Shown: one piece after another, positions 21,981 through 28,747 of the stretch | Layout of the letters: each line of letters starts with the position of its first letter | Position numbering within the stretch: the first letter of the stretch is position 1 | Assembly: GCA_946615905.1 (NCBI GenBank) | Contig: CAMOIE010000022.1 | Coordinates: 1-44,275 of the forward strand | Source of the DNA: an uncultured Treponema sp. | Lineage (GTDB): Bacteria; Spirochaetota; Spirochaetia; Treponematales; Treponemataceae | Reading direction: 5' to 3' | Length of the DNA stretch: 44,275 bases | Notes under the pieces: generated by a model | What the model was told of the DNA's origin: nothing | Databases searched by the model: none | Seen by the model: the letters and a program-made list of their open reading frames with translations, nothing else | Translations under genes and position numbers: made by a program

Positions 21981-23293
21981 AGAGCAATATTGATTTTATA
22001 CACGGAAAGACAGATTCCGCACTGATGAAGATGGTCACGCCTTTGTTTTGCGCGATGGTTCTAATGCTCGCCTACGGCATGGTTGACAGCCTCTGGGTCG
22101 GAAACCTGCTCGGTGAAAACGGCTACGCCGCGCTCACAACAGCAGGCGCAATCAGTGTGATTCTATACGCAATCGCAGTCGGAACAAGCAACGGAATGTC
22201 GATTGTCGTGAGCAATCTCGTCGGCTCGGGCGACAAAAAGAAGGCCGACAGCGCGGTAAGCACGGCACTTGTACTTTCGTCAGCCTTTTGTCTTCTGCTT
22301 GTCGCCGCTATGGAATTGCTTTTGCCACAAATGCTGAATGCACTTGGAACGCACGAGAATATTTTTGAGGAAACCTGCCAATATCTTTTGATTTTCATTC
22401 CGGGATATTTCTTTCTGTTCGTCTATATGCAGCTCACCGCCTTTTTCCGCTCCTACGGCGACCCGGCCTTTCAAATGCTCGGAATGCTTTTGGGAACGCT
22501 TCTAAACGCCATAATAGACCCTATCTTCATCAAAGTGGACGGAATAAGGGGCGCGGCAATCGCCACAACGCTCTCTGAATTCATATGCCTTATTCTTGCC
22601 GGTTTTTATGCCGCAAGGAAAAAATATTTTTCATTCAGCGTAAAATACTTCGACAAAGCGCAGGCAAAACAAGTCGCGCAAAAGGCCGTTCCGTCTTGCA
22701 TCCAGCAGTGTATGCCGGCGATAAGCTCCACTGTCTTGGTTTCCATCGTGAATGCCTTTGACGTTTCTGTGATTGCCAGCTACGGCGTAATCAAAAACAT
22801 AGAGAACATTCTTTTTTATCCCGGAATGGCTATGAACATGGGCTTGATAACCATAGTCGGTCAATGCATGGGAGCAGGAAGAAGCGACAGAAGCCGTGAT
22901 TACGTCAAGACCGCCTGCCTTTACGGCGGAATCATAGAGCTTGTGATGACGGCATTGGTTGTTTTGTTCGCGGGCCAAATCAGCAACGCCTTCGTCCAGT
23001 CAAGAGTTGTTGAAGAAATCGTCCGACGAGCTTTCTTGATTATTGGATTCGGATATGTCTGCTATATGCTCACGAATATTTTTATGGCGGAACTTTCCGG
23101 GAGCGGAAAACCGACTCTTTCGATGATTTTGATGTTCTTCTATTACATCGTGATTCGCGTCCCGCTTGCGATTGTTCTTGTTAGGACAACTCTTGGGTTG
23201 GACGGAATGTGGATCGCCATGCTTGTAAGCCACATCGCGGCGACAATCCTCGGATTCTTCATCTTGAAAAAACGGCGTTCCATTCTTGTCTGA
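21977..23293 (+). CDS. MATE family efflux transporter (TetR-linked)
   Basis: This 438-residue, about 12-helix protein has the MATE start 'MVTPLFCAMVLMLAYGMVDSLWVGNLLGENGYAALTTAGAI' and 'GTSNGMSIVVSNLVGSGDKKKA'. It is a Na+/H+-driven drug exporter of the inner membrane. Its ATG overlaps the stop of the flavodoxin relic (ATGA), indicating translational coupling. TetR-type palindromes upstream and the adjacent TetR gene suggest drug-inducible expression. Confidence 0.92.
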   Translation: MKSNIDFIHGKTDSALMKMVTPLFCAMVLMLAYGMVDSLWVGNLLGENGYAALTTAGAISVILYAIAVGTSNGMSIVVSNLVGSGDKKKADSAVSTALVLSSAFCLLLVAAMELLLPQMLNALGTHENIFEETCQYLLIFIPGYFFLFVYMQLTAFFRSYGDPAFQMLGMLLGTLLNAIIDPIFIKVDGIRGAAIATTLSEFICLILAGFYAARKKYFSFSVKYFDKAQAKQVAQKAVPSCIQQCMPAISSTVLVSIVNAFDVSVIASYGVIKNIENILFYPGMAMNMGLITIVGQCMGAGRSDRSRDYVKTACLYGGIIELVMTALVVLFAGQISNAFVQSRVVEEIVRRAFLIIGFGYVCYMLTNIFMAELSGSGKPTLSMILMFFYYIVIRVPLAIVLVRTTLGLDGMWIAMLVSHIAATILGFFILKKRRSILV

Positions 23294-23353
23294 AAAACTG
23301 CAAATTTTGCCACGCCCTATTTTTCCACATATTTTTGAGCTATAATCGGATTC

Positions 23354-23533
23354 ATGGAAAATGAGATTAAAGGGCAAGAAATCCGCGCGATTGAAAAAGC
23401 GCGAGGATTCAGCGCGAACCAACTGAAAGTTTTCGCGATTGTCGCGATGACAGTTGACCACCAAAAAAATCTGACGGCGCAATTTTTTGGGAAGGAAAAC
23501 TGGGAGAAGCCCTACCAGTTGAAATTACGATAA
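23354..23533 (+). pseudogene. N-terminal relic of a TraX-like acyltransferase
   Basis: The 59-codon frame contains 'GFSANQLKVFAIVAMTVDH', the start of TraX-family membrane acyltransferases, then changes to unrelated sequence and stops. A TATAAT box (23341-23346) sits 7 nt before its ATG with no Shine-Dalgarno. The next stretch in another frame (about 23471-23576) also looks coding (ALPVEITIKNELGDCFLIDW) and may be a second relic. Confidence 0.5.
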
Positions 23534-23576
23534 AGAATGAATTAGGAGACTGTTTCCTTATCGATTGGGAAATGAT

Positions 23577-24959
23577 ATGCAATATTTGAAAATGAGCGGA
23601 AACACCTGGCTAAAAGCCAGAGATGGCTTTTATACTGATATATTCAGGCTCGTGTTGCCAATAGTCATTCAGAATCTGATTACATCCGCTGTGAGCATGG
23701 CAGACGTGGTCATGCTGGGAAGGGTGAATCAGACAGTACTTTCCGCAGCATCTTTGGCGGGGCAGGTGCAGTTCCTGCTGAATATCGTCTATTTCGGACT
23801 GAACTCCGCACTGACGATACTTGCCGCCCAGTACTGGGGTAAGGGAGACAGGCGGTCGATTTCTAGGATAATGGGTATCGGACTGTGGATATCCCTAGTC
23901 TGCGCTGTGCTTGCAACGACCATGGCAATAGTGGGTCCTAGCACGGTCATGAGCTTTTGGACGGATGATCCTCTTCTCAGGCAGACTGGTGCCGAATATC
24001 TTCGCATAGTCGCCTTGTCTTACCTATTTGCGGGCTTCTCGCAACCCTACCTTTCCATAATGAAGAGCTGTAAACGGGTGAAGTTGTCTGCTGCGGTATC
24101 AGCTCTCACGCTCGGCCTAAACGTGATTTTGAATGCAATCCTGATATTCGGGCTTTTCGGCTTTCCTTCCATGGGAATAGCAGGTGCAGCACTGGCCACT
24201 GTAATTTCAAGGGGCGTTGAACTGATAGTTTGCGCAGCGGATTTCATGAGGCAGCGGCTTATTCCGAGGAGTCCACGGATAATCTTTGTGATTCCTAGGC
24301 TACTCCGAATCGACTTTGTGAAGTATTCCCTGCCGGCATTCCTCAACGATGCCATGTGGGGGCTCGCCTTCAATATGAATTCTGTCATAATGGGGCACCT
24401 CGGCTCAGACATCGTAGCCGCCAATTCGATTGTGATTGTTGTCCGAGATTTGCTGTCGGTAACAGGCTTCGGACTGTCTGCGGCAGCGGCGATATTGCTA
24501 GGAACGGAGTTGGGCTCAGGGAAGACTGAGTTGGCAAAAAAGGATGCATCCAGCATTGTCAGGCTAACCTTCCTCATATCACTAGTGCAGGGGGTGTTTA
24601 TCCTGCTGATAAGCCCTCTTGTGCCGCATTTTGCGCTGCTTACTGACACGGCAAAAAAATATCTGCGCATTATGCTTTTCATAAACAGCGTGTATCAGGT
24701 TGGTCAGACACTGAATACAATCTGGATAGCCAGCATATTCAGATGCGGCGGCAATTCCAAATACGGCATGATACTAGATATCTCCTGCATGTGGTTCGTG
24801 GCGGTTCCTTTAGGACTCATCAGTGCCTTTGTACTGAAGCTGCCACCTCTCACGGTATATCTCCTCATGTGTACGGATGAGTTCGTAAAACTTCCGTTTG
24901 CGCTGCATCATTACCGGTCGAGAAAATGGATAGCCAACCTGACGCGGGATTTTGATTGA
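23577..24959 (+). CDS. MATE family efflux transporter (possibly acquired)
   Basis: This polytopic protein of about 460 residues has 'LVLPIVIQNLITSAVSMADVVMLGRVNQ', 'GLNSALTILAAQYWGKGDRRSI' and 'GFGLSAAAAILLGTELGSGKTELAKKD', all MATE hallmarks. Start is uncertain: TTG 23565, ATG 23577 or ATG 23592; I used 23577, which has GGGA 6 nt upstream. Unlike its neighbours it uses AGG and CTC codons often, hinting at separate transfer. It lies between a decayed gene region and the intact small-protein gene. Confidence 0.87.
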   Translation: MQYLKMSGNTWLKARDGFYTDIFRLVLPIVIQNLITSAVSMADVVMLGRVNQTVLSAASLAGQVQFLLNIVYFGLNSALTILAAQYWGKGDRRSISRIMGIGLWISLVCAVLATTMAIVGPSTVMSFWTDDPLLRQTGAEYLRIVALSYLFAGFSQPYLSIMKSCKRVKLSAAVSALTLGLNVILNAILIFGLFGFPSMGIAGAALATVISRGVELIVCAADFMRQRLIPRSPRIIFVIPRLLRIDFVKYSLPAFLNDAMWGLAFNMNSVIMGHLGSDIVAANSIVIVVRDLLSVTGFGLSAAAAILLGTELGSGKTELAKKDASSIVRLTFLISLVQGVFILLISPLVPHFALLTDTAKKYLRIMLFINSVYQVGQTLNTIWIASIFRCGGNSKYGMILDISCMWFVAVPLGLISAFVLKLPPLTVYLLMCTDEFVKLPFALHHYRSRKWIANLTRDFD

Positions 24960-24990
24960 CAGGCTGAATAGAAGCAAGGAGTGTTGCAAT

Positions 24991-25029
24991 ATGAATAAGA
25001 AGGAAGAAGGCAACTATGAGCAAGTATGA
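24991..25029 (+). other. Short upstream frame coupled to the small-protein gene
   Basis: MNKKEEGNYEQV-stop, 12 codons, with AAGGAG (24976-24981) 9 nt before ATG. Its stop lies inside the start of the gene at 25016. The same end (EQV-stop) is seen at the 16.1-kb copy, where it belongs to a GNAT. It is probably a GNAT-tail relic kept for coupling. Confidence 0.4.
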
Positions 25030-25216
25030 TTCATTGTGGAAGTATGTGGCGGAAAATCAGCCTGACAAATTGACCTTTGCAGACGTAGAAAAAGTCTGTG
25101 GTAGCCCCATCGACCATTCTTTTCTTCAATATAAGAAAGAACTGGAAGCCTACGGATTCAAAGTCGGAAAAATTTCCATGAAAGAAAAGACCGTGATAAT
25201 AGGAGAAAAAAAATGA
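25016..25216 (+). CDS. Small conserved protein MSKYDSLWKYV family (intact copy)
   Basis: This 66-residue protein is about 85% identical by eye to that at 14730 ('MSKYDSLWKYVAENQPDKLT', then 'FADVEKVCGSPIDHSFLQYK', then 'GKISMKEKTV'). Its start is overlapped by an upstream short frame and its stop by the next gene's ATG (ATGA), so translation of three frames is chained. Function unknown. Confidence 0.72.
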   Translation: MSKYDSLWKYVAENQPDKLTFADVEKVCGSPIDHSFLQYKKELEAYGFKVGKISMKEKTVIIGEKK

Positions 25217-25962
25217 TTACCGATTGCTTTGATTCACAGACGGAAGCGATTATCAGCTTGAAAGATTTTTATGGCGAGCAAAAACATCTCGTAGACACCT
25301 GCATGATTGTTTTTTCAAAAGAATTGCATTCGCATTTGCTTCAAAATTATTCCTGCGAGGAAATCGGAAAACTCACTTGCTGCAACGGTGACACTCCAAT
25401 CTACAAGATGAACTACAAGGGAAAGGATTTTGCTTTTTATCTGACAGGCATAGGCTCGGCTCTTGCAGCATCGATTTGCTACGAGGCGCATTGGCTTACG
25501 GGAGCTACGAAGTTCGTGATGTTCGGCTCGTGCGGAACTCTTGATAAAAGCCAGACTACAGGCAAATTCATTGTTCCAACGGAAAGCTACCGCGGCGAAG
25601 GCTGCTCCTATTATTTTGCCCCGCCGTCTGACTACATTGCAATCAAAAACAGTTCAAGGCTTGCAAAAATTTTTGATGAACTAGCGGTGCCATACGTTCT
25701 CGGAAAAGTTTGGACAACGGATTCCATGATTCGGGAAACAGTCGGTCTTGTCGCAAAAAGAAAAGCCGAAGGCTGCATAGCCGTGGAGATGGAACTTGCG
25801 GGCGTTCAGGCTGTCTGCGATTTCTATGGATTGGAACTCTATGACTTTCTTGAAGCCGGCGATGTTTTGGAAGCAAGCGGATATGAAACAACGGAACTTG
25901 CAAAAGCAAATCACGATTTAGGAAAATTGTACATAGCATTGGAAATTGCCACGCGAATATAA
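25213..25962 (+). CDS. Nucleoside phosphorylase family protein
   Basis: This 249-residue protein fits the purine/uridine phosphorylase (PNP_UDP_1) family: 'FYLTGIGSALAASICYEAHWLTGATKFVMFGSCGTLD' (phosphate and ribose contacts around the FGSCG loop), 'WTTDSMIRET' and 'GCIAVEMELAGVQAVCDFYGL' (the V-E-M-E ribose-binding signature). It splits a nucleoside into base and sugar-1-phosphate. The exact substrate is not predictable. It overlaps the small-protein gene by 4 nt. Confidence 0.85.
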   Translation: MITDCFDSQTEAIISLKDFYGEQKHLVDTCMIVFSKELHSHLLQNYSCEEIGKLTCCNGDTPIYKMNYKGKDFAFYLTGIGSALAASICYEAHWLTGATKFVMFGSCGTLDKSQTTGKFIVPTESYRGEGCSYYFAPPSDYIAIKNSSRLAKIFDELAVPYVLGKVWTTDSMIRETVGLVAKRKAEGCIAVEMELAGVQAVCDFYGLELYDFLEAGDVLEASGYETTELAKANHDLGKLYIALEIATRI

Positions 25963-25997
25963 AATAAGCGAAAAAGCTTACTGACATTTTTTGCTGC

Positions 25998-26026
25998 TTG
26001 ACAAGTTAATGATTGATAATTATAAT
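25998..26026 (+). promoter_or_regulatory. Perfect consensus sigma70 promoter
   Basis: TTGACA (25998-26003), a 17-bp spacer and TATAAT (26021-26026), start near 26033. Such a strong promoter for one acetyltransferase gene implies tight negative control, in line with the downstream operator and leader structures. Confidence 0.88.
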
Positions 26027-26049
26027 AAGGTTATCGTTTAATAACTTAT
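26025..26049. promoter_or_regulatory. Operator-like inverted repeat over the start site
   Basis: ATAAG(G)TTAT and ATAACTTAT, 9-bp arms with one bulged G and a 6-nt centre. The core GGTTATCGTTTAATAAC (26029-26045) matches the motif at 10316 in 14 of 17 positions, at the same place relative to the -10 box. Confidence 0.65.
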
Positions 26050-26066
26050 TCATAGGAGAGTGCTTT

Positions 26067-26102
26067 TTGAAAAAGTACAACACACTGGAGATTGTAGGCT
26101 AG
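26067..26102 (+). CDS. Candidate leader peptide MKKYNTLEIVG
   Basis: An 11-codon frame from TTG 26067, with AGGAG (26054-26058) 8 nt upstream and a TAG stop at 26100-26102, immediately before a hairpin. It lies in the leader of a single resistance-type gene. The position and the hairpin suggest ribosome-stalling control of the downstream acetyltransferase; this is inference. The same reading frame stays open through to the downstream gene. Confidence 0.45.
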   Translation: MKKYNTLEIVG

Positions 26103-26103
26103 C

Positions 26104-26137
26104 CGGGAGGTTTGCTTACAGTTGAACAGACCTCCCG
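26104..26137 (+). promoter_or_regulatory. Hairpin with anti-Shine-Dalgarno arm (possible translational switch)
   Basis: CGGGAGGT (26104-26111) pairs perfectly with ACCTCCCG (26130-26137). The same ACCTCC arm can instead pair with AGGAGGT (26170-26176), the ribosome site of the acetyltransferase. Only one pairing can form at a time, as in known translational attenuators. Confidence 0.5.
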
Positions 26138-26186
26138 CTTGAAAAAGCAATTGCAGTCAACAATTTTTCAGGAGGTTTTAATAAAA

Positions 26187-26813
26187 ATGAAAGAAAATGA
26201 CTATATAATTCGTTTAGAGACGAAGGAAGATTACAAGGAAACAGAGAATCTGGTTAGAGAATCCTTTTGGAACGTCTACCGTCCGGGTTGCAGCGAACAC
26301 TATGTTCTTCACACTCTCAGAAATAATTCTGCCTTTGTGAAAGGTCTGGACTTTGTGATGGAAAAAGATGGCCGGCTTATCGGACAAAATATGTTCATGA
26401 AGACGGTCATCAATGCTGACGATGGCAGGACTATCGATGTTCTGACTATGGGGCCGATTTGCATTGCAAACGACTTGAAACGCAAGGGCTTTGGCAAGCG
26501 ACTTTTGGACTATTCGTTGGAGAAAGCCGCTTCTCTTGGTTTTGGTGCGGTCCTGTTTGAAGGAAATATTGACTTCTACGGAAAAAGCGGATTCGACTAT
26601 GCCCGAAAATTCGGCATACGCTACCACGACCTCCCTGCAGGAGCGGACGATTCTTTCTTTCTCTGCAAAGAACTGATTCCAGGCTATCTTGGCGGTGTAA
26701 CCGGTGTATACCAGACACCAAATGGGTACTATGTGGACGATTCTGACGTTGAGGCCTTTGACAAGAATTTTCCGCCCAAGGAAAAGCTCAAGCTTCCGGG
26801 GCAGTTGTTCTAA
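26187..26813 (+). CDS. GNAT acetyltransferase with consensus promoter and attenuator-like leader
   Basis: This 208-residue GNAT starts 'DYIIRLETKEDYKETENLVRESFW', has the substrate-side 'TIDVLTMGPICIANDLKRKGFGKRLLDYSLEKAASLGF' (with the acetyl-CoA loop K-R-K-G-F-G-K) and 'FYGKSGFDYARKFGIRYHD'. It resembles small-molecule acetyltransferases of the yhbS type. ATG at 26187 follows AGGAGGT by 10 nt; the longer frame from 26112 is not used, since its start lies in the hairpin. It is the last gene of the island and has its own strong promoter. Confidence 0.88.
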   Translation: MKENDYIIRLETKEDYKETENLVRESFWNVYRPGCSEHYVLHTLRNNSAFVKGLDFVMEKDGRLIGQNMFMKTVINADDGRTIDVLTMGPICIANDLKRKGFGKRLLDYSLEKAASLGFGAVLFEGNIDFYGKSGFDYARKFGIRYHDLPAGADDSFFLCKELIPGYLGGVTGVYQTPNGYYVDDSDVEAFDKNFPPKEKLKLPGQLF

Positions 26814-26830
26814 GTCAATAGCAAACGAAT

Positions 26831-26873
26831 AAAAAAGAGGAGCCGTCATGCAAGTGGCGGCTCCTCTTTTTTT
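26831..26873. terminator. Strong bidirectional rho-independent terminator
   Basis: Perfect 15-bp arms (26831-26845 with 26858-26872), with A-run on the left and T-run on the right and a 12-nt loop. It ends the plus-strand island and also serves the converging minus-strand ABC operon. Confidence 0.93.
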
Positions 26874-26887
26874 AAATGCTGTACCTT

Positions 26888-27628
26888 TTATTTTTTCCCG
26901 GCGGAAGACTTGATGAACTCCTTTGTTCTCGGACTGATGGGGTCGCTGAAAATCTGCTCGGAATTTCCCCACTCAACAATCTGCCCGTTTTCCATGAAAA
27001 TCGTCTTGTTGGCGACAGCCTTCGCGAATGCAAGCTCGTGGGTCACAACGACCATTGTCATGCCCTCTTTTGCAAGCTCCCTCATTACGTCCAAAACTTC
27101 ACCGGTAAGCTCCGGATCAAGGGCTGATGTCGGCTCGTCAAAATAGATGATTTCCGGGTCTGAGGCCAAGGCCCTTGCGATTGCGACCCGCTGCTGCTGG
27201 CCGCCTGAAAGCTGCTGGGGGTAAGCGTTCCTTTTGTCCTCAAGGCCGACTTTTTCTAGCAGGGAGAGGGCTTTTTCCTCCGCAGCCTTTTTGCCCATCT
27301 TCCTGACTGTGATTAAGCCTTCCGTGATGTTCTGCAATGCGGTCTTATTCAAAAAAAGGTTGAAATTTTGGAAGACGAAGGCTGTGCGCGAGCGAATCTG
27401 GGCGATTTCCTTTTTTGTGATTTTGGCTAGGTCGTAGAACTTTCCGTCGAATTCAAGAGTGCCTGAATCTGCGGACTCTAAGAAATTCATGCAGCGGAGC
27501 AGGGTTGTCTTTCCTCCGCCAGAGGGGCCGATGACCGCCAGAACGTCACCCTTTTGGACTTCGAGAGAGATTTTTTTCAGCACTTGTATATTTGAAAAAG
27601 ATTTGTTCAGGTTTGTAATTGAAATCAT
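26888..27628 (-). CDS. Polar amino-acid ABC transporter ATP-binding protein
   Basis: This 246-residue ATPase has Walker A 'GPSGGGKTTLL', the Q-loop in 'FVFQNFNLFL', signature 'LSGGQQQRVAIARAL', Walker B 'EIIYFDEPTSALD' and the His switch in 'VVTHEL', in the GlnQ-like polar amino acid subfamily. AAGGAG lies before the ATG. It follows the permease gene on the minus strand after a 122-nt gap filled with hairpins. Confidence 0.94.
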   Translation of the reverse strand: MISITNLNKSFSNIQVLKKISLEVQKGDVLAVIGPSGGGKTTLLRCMNFLESADSGTLEFDGKFYDLAKITKKEIAQIRSRTAFVFQNFNLFLNKTALQNITEGLITVRKMGKKAAEEKALSLLEKVGLEDKRNAYPQQLSGGQQQRVAIARALASDPEIIYFDEPTSALDPELTGEVLDVMRELAKEGMTMVVVTHELAFAKAVANKTIFMENGQIVEWGNSEQIFSDPISPRTKEFIKSSAGKK

Positions 27629-27681
27629 TTTTTCTCCTTATAAAGCCTCGGCGGCAGCCACGCGCTAGGATGGCGCGAATC

Positions 27682-27742
27682 GCAGTTTTGCCGAAGGCAA
27701 AATCTGCAGTGATAAAAATTACACGGATGTAATTTTTATCAC
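27682..27742. repeat. Two hairpins between permease and ATPase genes
   Basis: The first has TTTTGCC/GGCAAAA with flanking GCAG/CTGC (27682-27707). The second has perfect 15-bp arms (27709-27723 with 27728-27742, loop CGGA). The minus-strand transcript has T-rich stretches, so they may limit or stabilise the ATPase part of the mRNA. Confidence 0.7.
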
Positions 27743-27750
27743 ACCCCCTT

Positions 27751-28422
27751 TTATTTTATCCTGTTGTAGGCTGAAAGTTTTTTCTCACCGTATCGCTGGA
27801 CCGCCGTAAGAATTGTCGAGAAAAGCAAGTAGACAATGGCGACCTCAATGTAGAGGGCCAGCGGCTCGTAAGTTCTGGCCACGATTCTCTGGGTTGCCAT
27901 GAACATTTCCATGACTGTGATGTTAGCGGCGAGTGAAGTGTCCTTTACCATTCCAATCAGGGAATTTGAGAGTGGGGGGAATGCAGTTCTGAAAGCCTGT
28001 GGCAGGACGATTCTCCTCATAATCTGGCTGTAGCTCATCCCGACGCACCAACCTGCCTCAATCTGACCTGCGGGAACGGCCTCCAGGGCTGACCTCATCG
28101 TCTCAGTGCAGTAGGCTCCCTCATTCAATGCGAAAACTAAGACTGCGCATGGAAATGGAGGGAGAATTATTCCGAGGGAAGGAAGACCGTAGAAAATCAC
28201 GTAGAGTTGGACGAGCAGTGGTGTTCCGCGCACGATCCAGACGTAAAAACGGATAATAGGCTTTGCCCATGAGACTTTCGCGTAAAGTGCGACCGCGCAG
28301 ATGACCGCGATGACAAGGGCCAGTGAAAAGGCCAAAATTGTAAGGGGAATCGTTGTAATCAGTCCGGGAACCAAAATCTTGGGAATTGAGTCGATTAAAA
28401 TTGATGCAAGTCGTTCGCTCAT
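27751..28422 (-). CDS. Polar amino-acid ABC transporter permease
   Basis: This 223-residue membrane protein has about five helices and the family EAA-like loop 'EAGWCVGMSYSQIMRRIVLPQAFRTAFPPLSNSLIGMVKDTSL', with 'YVWIVRGTPLLVQLYVIFYGLP', typical of HisMQ-type permeases. ATG at 28422 is chosen; the longer frame adds 22 residues unlike the family. TGCTATCTT lies 6 nt before this ATG, so the mRNA may be leaderless. Its partner ATPase is downstream; no binding protein is adjacent. Confidence 0.92.
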   Translation of the reverse strand: MSERLASILIDSIPKILVPGLITTIPLTILAFSLALVIAVICAVALYAKVSWAKPIIRFYVWIVRGTPLLVQLYVIFYGLPSLGIILPPFPCAVLVFALNEGAYCTETMRSALEAVPAGQIEAGWCVGMSYSQIMRRIVLPQAFRTAFPPLSNSLIGMVKDTSLAANITVMEMFMATQRIVARTYEPLALYIEVAIVYLLFSTILTAVQRYGEKKLSAYNRIK

Positions 28423-28428
28423 GCCTCT

Positions 28429-28437
28429 AAGATAGCA
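28429..28437 (-). promoter_or_regulatory. Extended -10 promoter directly before the permease ATG
   Basis: Minus-strand TGCTATCTT followed by 6 nt (AGAGGC) and ATG. The -35 region is weak. Confidence 0.5.
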
Positions 28438-28499
28438 AAAACCTTTGAAAAAAGGAAATAATTTCTTTTTATAGGAACCTATGAGCAAAATGCATAATT

Positions 28500-28640
28500 G
28501 TAATCCTTATTTTTCGGGCGGCCCGGCACTCCCTGCCGTCGCTATGTCCGCCATTTCGCTTTCGCTCCAGCCGCTTCCCTCGTTTCACTCAGTCCAGTGG
28601 CCGCTTCGCGTGGCTCCCAGCGCTGCCGCAAGTCTTGCTG
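28500..28640. other. GC-rich structured intergenic block, no gene seen
   Basis: Pyrimidine-rich, GC-rich stretch in the 325-bp gap before the chemoreceptor gene. It contains CCGCTTC and CTCG-type words repeated and no plausible gene. It resembles the block at 91-252. Confidence 0.35.
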
Positions 28641-28673
28641 TATGTAAAATCGTGAAAGTTGCAAGAAATAATT

Positions 28674-28699
28674 CCCTAAATTTTGTTAGACATTTAGGG
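28674..28699. promoter_or_regulatory. Inverted repeat overlapping the chemoreceptor promoter
   Basis: CCCTAAAT-N10-ATTTAGGG, perfect 8-bp arms (28674-28681/28692-28699). The -35 box lies between the arms, so this is a likely operator. Confidence 0.6.
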
Positions 28700-28715
28700 T
28701 TGTGTGGTCTATAAT
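28686..28715 (+). promoter_or_regulatory. Promoter of the first chemoreceptor gene
   Basis: TTAGAC (28686-28691), an 18-bp spacer and TATAAT (28710-28715). AAGGAG (28735-28740) then precedes ATG 28748 by 7 nt. Confidence 0.7.
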
Positions 28716-28747
28716 CTATTATTAAGAATTCTTTAAGGAGAACGCGT

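Noticed and set aside
26112..26186. N-terminal 25-residue extension of the last GNAT, in frame with the leader peptide
   Set aside because: Its TTG lies in the hairpin loop without a ribosome site, whereas ATG 26187 has AGGAGGT 10 nt upstream and matches normal GNAT N-termini.
10494..26813. Chromosomal integron with gene cassettes, suggested by many small co-oriented accessory genes in a treponeme-like genome
   Set aside because: No repeated attC-like 60-100 bp imperfect palindromes between genes, intergenic gaps are often only 7-40 bp, and no integron integrase is present.
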